A stretch of DNA of 64,000 nucleotides from Boesenbergia rotunda (taxonomy: Eukaryota > Streptophyta > Magnoliopsida > Zingiberales > Zingiberaceae), in the NCBI GenBank assembly GCA_024364735.1, contig JAGFNQ010004742.1:38762-102761 (forward strand), read 5' to 3'. Under the pieces are notes generated by a model that did no database searches, was not told the origin of the DNA, and saw only the letters and a list, made by a program, of their open reading frames with translations. A program made the position numbers and the translations under genes. Below, piece by piece: positions 56,758-64,000 of the stretch (positions are counted from its first letter, which is position 1; each line of letters starts with the position of its first letter).

Positions 56758-57555
56758 TGACTCGGCATCCAGACTCTCGCTCATGTGAGTTATAAGTGGG
56801 TTTGCTCCCACGAACCCGCCGACCTCGGTGTCGGTCGGCGTGGTTGTCCACGCTCGGCCGGATAAGCCAAGTGGCGTCCAGACTCTCGCTCATGTGAGTT
56901 ATAAGTGGGCTTGCTCCCACGAACCCGCCGACCTCGGTGCCGGTCGGGCGTGGCTATCCACGCTCGGCCGGGTAAGCCGAGTGGCGTCCAGACTCTCGTT
57001 CATGCAAGTTATAAGTGTGCTTGCTCCCACTAACCTCGGTGTCGGTCAGGTGTGGCTGTCCACGCTCGACCGGGTAAGCCGAGTGGCGTCTAGACTCTCA
57101 CTCATGCGAGTTATAAGTGGGCTTGCTCCCACGAACCCGCCGACCTTGGTGTCGGTCGGGCGTGGCTGCCCATGCTCGACAGGGTAAGCCGAGTGGCATC
57201 CAGACTCTCGCTCATGCGAGTTATAAGTGGGCTTGCTCCAATGAACTCGCCGACCTCGGTGCCGGTCAGGCGTGGCTGTCCACGCTTGGCCGGGTGAGTC
57301 GAGTGGCGTCCAGACTCTCGCTCATGTGAGTTATAAGTGGGACTGTTCTCACGAACCCGCCGACCTCGATTCTAGTCGGGCGTGGCTGTCCACGCTCGGT
57401 TGGGTGAGCCGAGCGGCGCCCAGACTCGTCCTGACAAGTTATAAATGAAGCTCTCATGAAATTCGCCGACCCTGGTGCCGATCGGGCATGACTGTCCGAC
57501 CCGATCGAGGTAACCGAAAGACATCGGGACCCGACACATCGAGTTATAAAAGAGC
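56758..57555. repeat. 110-bp tandem array (about seven units) in gypsy-2
   Basis: The ATAAGTGGG motif recurs at intervals near 110 bp (about 56792, 56901, 57011, 57113, 57223, 57333, 57441). The unit has GTGGCGTCCAGACTCTCGCT and ACCTCGGTGCCGGTCGGGCG. It sits just after pol, the same place as the gypsy-1 array, but the sequence is not obviously alike. Confidence 0.9.
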
Positions 57556-57639
57556 CAAGTAAAATGGTTGGATAGGCCGAGCAAGGGTCTTAACTAGCCC
57601 AAACAAAGTGGAAAACCGAACGACCGGTTCCGAACGAAC

Positions 57640-59975
57640 ATATGCCTTGGGAGGCACATGCGATCTTTATTTGTAGTAACCGTCAGGCCTTAGTCAGGGG
57701 CAAGAGAGATCCCGAGGGGTTGCCAGCTAAGGAGCCGAGGGAGGACTTCTGGGTATCGGAGCCAGTTGGTTGACACGACCGACCAAGTGACCCAATGTTC
57801 GGGGCTAACAGCCTGAGAAGACCTAAATTAACTTATGGACCGCATCTGTAGCGAGCCCGAGCTTGGAGGAGGGCTGACACGCGAGGGACAAACTAAAAGA
57901 ATGACAGTAGATAATCCTATTAAGCAGGCAACAGAGTGGTCGAACATGAATACATCAACACAAGAAGAATTGAGAAAGGAAATTAACATTAAAATATGGC
58001 CCGAGACCATTGGATCAATTACAGGCCTGACAAGCCAAGTCAAAAAGAAAGATAAGATTACAAATCAAGTAAAGGGAGGAAAGGCGTCTGCCTGAATGAC
58101 TTCCTGCACCCGAGTAGGCTTCACCGTGTTGGGGGGCTGGTCCTCGGGGATATGCCCGGCCTCCTTCAGCTGTTGTAGTGTGCTTGTGATGCCATATTTA
58201 AACATGTTGGCCGTTCGGCGAGCCAACTGATGATAGAAGGGCTTCGACTGCAGATACTCTAGGCGATGCGCTTCTAGCCAAGCTGGCTCTCCTGCCTTCT
58301 AGGCCACAAGTTTAGCCTATAGTCGGTTGATCTCGGCATCCCGTCAGCCAATTCTGCAGCCTGAGCCGCCAGCTGAGTTTCTAGGGCTTTGAAAGCTTCT
58401 TCCTTAGCAGCCAGCTCCGTCTCATTGTTGGTAAGAGCCAGCTAGGTCAGGTGATGGGCGGCTGCTGACTCTTTCAGCTGTTCAGCCAAAGCCTTGGCCT
58501 CATCTGTCTTCTTATCCAAATCCGAGCGGGCACGGGCCTGGCGAGTCAGAGTCATTTTCTTCTGAGCCTCCACATGCTCCAGACGGAGGGTCAGTTGGTC
58601 TATGTCCCGGGAGGCAGCTACTAGGGTGGCATGCTCCTCCTCCGATCGAGCGTTGGCTTCTTCTAGTTGTGTTCTCAGGAGGGCAATCTCGGATCGGAGG
58701 ACCTCCATACCCGGCTCGCCGGGAGGAAGAGTGTTGTGGCCTAGCTCCAGCTCTTGCACTCTTTGCTCCGCCGCCTGACACTCCCTGGTGTTGCGAACCA
58801 GGGATATGCCTTGGGAGGCACATGCGATCTTTATTTGTAGTAACCGTCAGGCCTTAGTCAGGGGCAAGAGAGACCCCGAGGGTTTGCCAGCTAAGGAGTC
58901 GAGGGAGGACTTCTGGGTATCGAAGCCAGTTGGTTGACACGGCCGACCAAGTGACCCAATGTTCGGGGCTAACAGTCCGAGAAGACCTAAATTAACTTAT
59001 GTACCGCGTCTGTAGCGAGCCCGAGCTTGGAGGAGGGCTGACACGCGAGGGACAAACTGAAAGAATGACAGTAGATAAATCCTATTAAGCAGGCAACAGA
59101 GTGGCCGAACACGAATACATCAACACAAGAAGAATTGAGAAAGGAAATTAACATTAAAATATGGCCCGAAACCATTGGATCAATTACAGGCCCGACATGC
59201 CAAGTCTAAAAGAAAGATAAGATTACAAATCAAGTAAAGAGAGGAAAGGCATATGCCAGAATGACTTCCTGCACCCGAGTAGGCTTCACCGTGTTGGGGG
59301 GCAGGTCCTCGGGGATATGCCCGACCTCCTTCAGCTGTTGTAGTGTGCTCGCGATGCCATATTTAAACATGTTGGCCGTTCGGCGAGCCAACTGATGATA
59401 GAAGGGCTCTGACTGCAGATACTCTAGGTGATGCGCTTCTAGCCGAGCTCGCTCTCCTGCCTTGTAGGCCACAAGTTTAGCCTACAACCGGTTGATCTCG
59501 GCATCCCGGTCAGCCAGTTCTACAGCCTGAGCCACCAGCTGAGTTTCTAGGGCTTTGAAAGCTTCTTCCTTAGCAGCCAGCTCCGTCTCTTTGTTGGTCA
59601 GAGCCAGCTGGGTCAGGTGATGGGCGGCTGCCGATTCTTTCAGCTATTCAGCCAAAGCCTTGGCCTCGGCTGTCTTCTTGTCCAAATCCGAGCAGGCACG
59701 GGCCTGGCGAGTCAGAGCCGTTTTCTTCTGAGCCTCCACATGCTCCAGACGGAGGGTCAATTGGTCTATGTCCCGAGAGGCAGCTACTAGGGTGGCATGC
59801 TCCTCCTCCGATCGAGCGTTAGCTTCTTCTAGTTGTGTTCTCAGGAGGGCAATCTCAGATTAGAGGACCTCCATACCCGCCTCGCCGGGAGGAAGAGTGT
59901 TGTGGCCTAGCTGGGTTTCCAGCTCTTGCACTCTTTGCTCCGCCGCCCGGCGCTCCCTGGTGTTGCGAACCAGGG
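57640..59975. repeat. 1.16-kb direct tandem duplication in gypsy-2
   Basis: 57640-58803 and 58804-59975 both start ATATGCCTTGGGAGGCACAT and end GTTGCGAACCAGGG. The offset is 1164 bp. They differ by scattered substitutions and small indels. The duplication copied the 3' end of the antisense gene. Confidence 0.92.
58080..58803 (-). pseudogene. Extra copy of the antisense gene coiled-coil end (duplicated segment)
   Basis: The minus-strand open frame at 58442-58759 reads Q-E-L-E-L-G-H-N-T-L-P-P-G-E and a coiled coil like exon 3 of the antisense gene. It is cut off from exons 1 and 2 by the duplication, so it is a fragment. Confidence 0.7.
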
Positions 59976-61465
59976 ATTGAGTGGTTGCCCGAAATGCCAC
60001 CCAAAACTACACAAGAGTAAAGTGTTAGGAGCGGGGCAATGAATAGCAAAAAGAAGAGGGTCTAACCTGAGTTGCGTCCATGAAAAAGTTGTCGGCTAAG
60101 TTCAGCAGACTCCGTTCCTGGGTGGTTAACACCCCCTGATCCCATCACCCAACTAACCGACCGTGCAGATTGATTGGCTAAGGTTGGATGACCTGAGTCA
60201 AACTGATCGCCGATGGGAGTTGTAGATCAACTGGAAGCCGAGGAGGAGACCGAGGCCCTGAGGTGGAAGGAGCCGAGACATCTGGCCTTGGAGGGTCGGT
60301 CAGGGCACCCGAGCGAGGTGGCGCTGAGCTGGAAGCCAAGGCCCTTGTGGCAGAGGAAGTGCGGTCGAGCGAGGGAGCCGTCAGATCATGAGCTTCCTCA
60401 ATCAATTCCCGAGACACTCGGAGAAACAGTCGATCGACGACGCTACCTCGTCAGTCTCTCTGGGGTTGGCTGCTCTGCCTCTGACGCCACCACGGGTGCC
60501 TCCGTCTCTGAGTCCACCACTAGTGGCTCTGTCTTGGAATCCCCCACCAATGGTTCCACCCCCAAGTCGCCCCCAGTGTTCTCTGATTGCTCCGGGGCCT
60601 CAGTGTTGGCATTGGTGCCACGGCCCGCTGCTCAAGTTCCTTCGCCGCCCGGGCGTTTAACTCTGCCTCTTCCAGACTGAGCTCTTCAGCGAGTATGACA
60701 CTCCACATGGTTTGAGCTGCAACACAGAAAAAGCCTTAGTTAGAGCTAAAAAATTCAAGGAAAAAGCAAGAACTTACCGAACGAGCCGGACAGAGGGGTA
60801 GGGATCTGGCTCAGCCGGAAAATGTACATCACCGCCTCGCTCAACAAGCGGTCGGCATGGATGCGAAGCCCCCCGAGCTTAGAGTAAGCCAGCTGAAATG
60901 TCGGCTCCCAGCGATAATTTTTGGGCATAGGTGGCTGAGGGGGTTGGTCTTCTACCCATTCGGTAGGCCAGTTCGGGGCGAGAGTAGTATTCACATAGAA
61001 GAAATGGGTCTTCCATCCCTTATTAGAAGAGGGGACCTTATCCAAGAAGGCCGATTTGGCTCGGGCTTGAAAGAAAAAATTGCCCGACTTTTGCTTCTTG
61101 GGGTAGTAGAAAAATTGGAAGATCTTAGGGTCTAGAGGGATGCGGTATATAGAGAAGATAACTACAGTACCACAGAGAATCCGAACGGAGTTCGGTGCCA
61201 GTTGGGAAAGGGGTATTTGAAAATATCTACAGATTTCTTTTATAAAAGGATGAAGAGGGAATCTCAACGCAGCCAATAAATGGTCTCTAAAGATAGCGAC
61301 ATACCCTAGGGGAGGTAGGTGCGGTCGGTCGCGGCGACTAGGAAGGGCTAAGTGGTGGTCGGCTGGGATCTGGTAGTCCGACCGGAGGGTTTCAAGGTGG
61401 TCGTGGGTTAGGGTCGAGATAGTGGTGGTGTACCATAAGCCGACCGAGGAGGTTGACTTGGCCAT
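59230..61465 (-). pseudogene. Antisense gene of gypsy-2, three exons, broken
   Basis: Exon 1 is 61465 down to 60778. It begins M-A-K-S-T-S-S-V-G and shares P-L-G-Y-V-A-I, L-R-F-P-L-H-P-F, Y-F-Q-I-P-L-S-Q-L-A-P-N and N-K-G-W-K with the gypsy-1 antisense gene. Intron 1 is 60777-60717 (61 nt, GTAAGT to TTGCAG, phase 1). Exon 2 runs from 60716 with L-A-E-E-L-S-L-E-E-A-E-L-N-A-R-A and breaks frame near 60520. Intron 2 is 60066-60007 (60 nt, CAG|GTTAGA to TGTGTAG). Exon 3 is a coiled coil ending near 59230 after H-I-P-E-D-L-P-P-N-T, with stops at about 59862 and 59645. The function is unknown. Confidence 0.72.
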
Positions 61466-62027
61466 TGGGTCGGGATCAAAAACTGTAGTTATAAAATGAT
61501 AGGCAAGGGAAAGGAGTACCTAGGGGTCAGGTCGCCGGAAAGGAAGAACCGCAGGTGGTCGGAAGGTCGCCGGAAACAACACAAATCCGGAATGCACGGT
61601 GGTTAGAGGGCGGAGGTCGGAGAGGAGAAACGAGGAAAGCAAGACACAAATAGAGAAGGTAAGGTCTGCGAGGAGGCACGTATTTATACTATGGTAAAAC
61701 TCAGGAAGGTCGTCGGATGCACGGGATGAAAAGGCGGGATAAGATCCTGACCGTCGGTTTCCCGCCCATACCAACACTTCGAGAATTTCACCCTGACACC
61801 GCACAAGCCCCTGACAGGCGACGCCTCATTGTCAGGAAGACCCAGTCGGGGTGGGACACGTGGCGAGGGCGTTAAATGGTGATACGATGGAGGATTTGGC
61901 CCATAATGATCATAATTTGGAAGCTATAACGAGTATAGGAATAGATAATGACAAGAAGTTCCGACCGGGCGGATAGCCTAGTCAGTCGGACTCCTTACCT
62001 CCTTCGACTAGACTTGAAGGGGAGACT
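61466..62027. promoter_or_regulatory. Region between antisense gene and gypsy-2 3' LTR, with polypurine tract
   Basis: On the plus strand GACTTGAAGGGGAGACT at 62011-62027 is the polypurine tract. On the minus strand this is the 5' flank of the antisense gene; a TATTTATA-like run at about 61679-61687 could serve as its TATA box, which is a guess. Confidence 0.5.
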
Positions 62028-62105
62028 TGTGATCTGGCCGGATATGTAATCCGACCGGACAGGAAGTCCTGTCGGGTAGGTGGCCCGGTCGGGAAAAGAC
62101 ATTCG
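62028..62105 (+). mobile_element. gypsy-2 3' LTR, first 78 bp only
   Basis: It matches the first 78 bases of the 5' LTR from TGTGATCTGG, to GACATTCG, and is then replaced by a reverse Sirevirus LTR. Confidence 0.85.
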
Positions 62106-62555
62106 TGTTGGAATTTGGATGGCTAGAGAGGGGGTGAATATAGCTAGACACTTAAACTTTAGCCCAATCGATTTTTTGCAACTCAAATGTTAGTAGCACA
62201 GCGGAAGCTAAAGGAAAATAGAGTATGCAGAAATGAACCCTAAGCTAAGCACAAATGCAAAACGCTAACAAGAGGATTTACAAGGTTCGGGGATAACTTG
62301 CCCCTACTCCTTGGCGTGCCCTTAAGGTGGGCGATCCCTTGATCGTCGGCAGATCAAGCCCCGAAAAATCCGGATAAAATACAACCTCCTTCTCGGTGGA
62401 GTAACCTCTCCACAGCGTTTCAACAACGATAAAGTTTTAAGCACAATGAAATGTTGGTGCAGGAAGCACCATATCGAACCTTGTTTTGATATTGACAAAG
62501 GATTCAAAGTTAAGTACCATTTGTGATCTAACGATGTTACTCAAGTGTGCAGGAA

Positions 62556-62700
62556 AAGTCCTAGCGAAGGGCTGCTAGGCACCTGGCGAAGGGCTGCCAG
62601 GAAACAAAGTCCTAGCGAAGGGCTGCTAGGCACCTGGCGAAGGGCTGCCAGGAAACAAAGTCCTAGCGAAGGGCTGCTAGGCACCTGGCGAAGGAATGCT
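62556..62700. repeat. 51-bp tandem hairpin repeat in the nested LTR
   Basis: Nearly three copies with two hairpins each, CCTAGCGAAGGGCTGCTAGG and CCTGGCGAAGGGCTGCCAGG. The same kind of hairpins occur at the equivalent place in the copia-1 LTR. Confidence 0.85.
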
Positions 62701-63312
62701 AGGCACTGGGCGAAGGACAGCTCGGTATCCAAGACCTGGCAAAGGACCGCCAGGCAAAAGTCCAACCAGAGGAACGGTTGACATCAGGTAAATTCTCCCG
62801 AGAGGAGTAGGTGAGGACGCGTTCCCCGTCGAGGGAACAGTAGGCGTCGGTTCGACCTAGGGCTCCATTTTGGAGGCCCAAAGTCAGAACCAAGACAGCT
62901 AAGGCTGTATAAAACTAACAACTTACTGCTTTATATTGTTTTCGAACTAACCCTGGATGCAGGACCAAAGGAACGTGTGTCTGCAGCTCAGAGAGCCTCA
63001 AAGGAGTGAGGCAGTAGCTGAGAAGGGCGCCCTGAGTGTCCAGGGCGCCCCCAAGGTGAACATGAAACAAATGAAGCAAAAAGGAGTTTCGGTTGACCAC
63101 TGGCCGGGGCGCCTCCAGCAACCAAGGCGCCCCGCGCCTACGCTAGCGAAGCCGATTACACCTATCCAGCCGAGAAGCCCGCGCTGAATAAGTCATGCAG
63201 GGCGCCCCCAGTGTCAAAACTCATCCCTATTCGAGTGGGATAGAGTTTGACCGAGAGAAGCTCGGATCGCTTGACATGTGGGGGGGCGCCCCCGACGTCC
63301 AGGGCGCCCCGA

Positions 63313-63330
63313 GGTGCTATAAATAGCACC
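63313..63330 (+). promoter_or_regulatory. TATA box inside a palindrome (nested LTR)
   Basis: GGTGCTATAAATAGCACC has 8-bp perfect arms around AA and contains TATAAATA at 63318-63325. It follows the GGCGCC block (63010-63312). Confidence 0.75.
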
Positions 63331-64000
63331 CAACGCCCAGGCTTTCAACAACAACTTCAATCAACGCTTCCACGCTCTTCTGCTCTCGCGCCTCACTCCG
63401 GAAACCTCCCAACTCGAGCCGACGACGTCCCGCTGCCCCGAAAAAGACAACCTACATCGGACGTCGGTAAAAGAAGAGTCTCTTTTTAATTATTTAGTTT
63501 ACTGTGCTGAATTTGTAAATCAATCTTTGTAAACTATTATTGCGCCTCATATAGAATTGCCCAAAGTAAACGGTCAACGACCGTGGGCCTTGGAGTAGGA
63601 GTCGACCCAGGCTCCGAACCAAGTAAAATCGATTGTGTCTCTGTGTGATTTTGCTTTCTTAATTTCCGCTGCGTACTTGCTCTAAGTATTTCCGAAAAAC
63701 GATTTCCGATATTCACCCCCCCTCTATTGGTTTTCTCGATCCAACATGAAACACAAGAAGGATCTTACAGAGCACTTAGAACAGCAAGAACCCAAGCAAA
63801 CTTCTCACCAAGCTCCACCCAGCGCAGATCTCACGCAAGAACTCCCTTCTTCGTGTCTTCTCGCTGATGGACTCGCCAAGTCTCCTGGTTCTTCTTCCAA
63901 ATGCTCAAGTAACGCAAGGTTGCTTCAAAGATCACAGTCGCTTGCTCAGAATGATGGAACAATAGATCGCACAAGCACAATGTGGAGAACTGATCGCGCA

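Larger units (their letters stand above)
50542..62105 (+). mobile_element. gypsy-2: decayed Tat-lineage Ty3/gypsy element
   Basis: It has a 5' LTR, a PBS, gag-pol with many stops, a 110-bp tandem array, a 1.16-kb direct duplication, an antisense gene on the minus strand and a polypurine tract. Only the first 78 bp of the 3' LTR remain before a reverse Sirevirus LTR interrupts it at 62106. Proteins resemble gypsy-1 throughout, but the LTR sequence differs, so it is a different family of the same lineage. Confidence 0.9.
62452..63746 (+). mobile_element. Solo copia-2-like LTR nested in the reverse LTR, TSD TGAAA
   Basis: It begins TGTTGGTGCAGGAAGCACC and ends CTCGATCCAACA, 1295 bp, with TGAAA on both sides (62447-62451, 63747-63751). 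It has the order hairpin repeats, GGCGCC repeats, TATA box, as in copia-2. Confidence 0.92.
62106..64000 (-). mobile_element. Sirevirus LTR in reverse orientation, continues past the window, interrupted
   Basis: It starts TGTTGGAATTTGGATGGC, then CTAGAGAGGGGGTGAATA, the reverse of the LTR end seen in copia-1. It is split at 62451/63747 by a solo LTR. The part 63752-64000 matches the reverse LTR at 8355 onward. The target duplication would be ATTCG, to be checked outside the window. Confidence 0.82.

Overview
This window looks like heterochromatic, repeat-dense DNA from a flowering plant with a large genome. The evidence is Sirevirus-type Ty1/copia elements, Tat-lineage Ty3/gypsy elements with two RNase H domains, a badnavirus-like endogenous pararetrovirus, a CACTA-type terminus, MITEs, a LINE and SINE-like repeats. 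I cannot name the species; a monocot is possible but not proven. I found no convincing host gene, rRNA or tRNA gene.

Layout. 1-804: reverse-orientation LTR of another copia family, interrupting a copia integrase. 805-8331: 3' half of a Sirevirus-like element (copia-1): pol with one stop codon, an intact env-like ORF with a predicted 11-nt first exon, multiple polypurine tracts and a 2.1-kb 3' LTR. 8355-10049: part of a related LTR in reverse. 10050-18390: copia-2, a pol-less Sirevirus derivative (LTR, PBS, broken gag, broken env-like gene, LTR) carrying a 705-bp Tourist-like MITE. 19027-21461: solo gypsy-type LTR (TSD GTAGA) with another solo LTR (TSD GAACC) nested in it. 21600-22440: decayed LINE. 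22539-45004: DNA bounded by CACTA-like termini, holding pararetrovirus remnants (23883-26469) and a complete but frameshifted gypsy element (gypsy-1, minus strand, 26836-41602, TSD TAACT). 45005-50541: AT-rich DNA with two SINE-like repeats and a reverse LTR. 50542-62105: gypsy-2, plus strand, heavily decayed. 62106-64000: reverse Sirevirus LTR that cuts the gypsy-2 3' LTR and itself holds a solo LTR (TSD TGAAA).

How the parts relate. Both gypsy elements carry, between pol and the 3' LTR, a 110-bp tandem array and then an antisense gene with two introns at equivalent positions. Both copia elements carry, after gag or pol, an env-like ORF that starts with a predicted M-A/S-P-K/R mini-exon. In each, the DNA just upstream of this ORF repeats the palindrome type found in that element's own LTR (GATCGGTC/GACCGATC in copia-1, GGCGCC in copia-2). 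This suggests an internal LTR-like promoter dedicated to the env-like gene and is the most interesting signal in the window. Most coding copies are dead. Many of the stops are at former Trp or Gln codons, as expected from methylcytosine decay.
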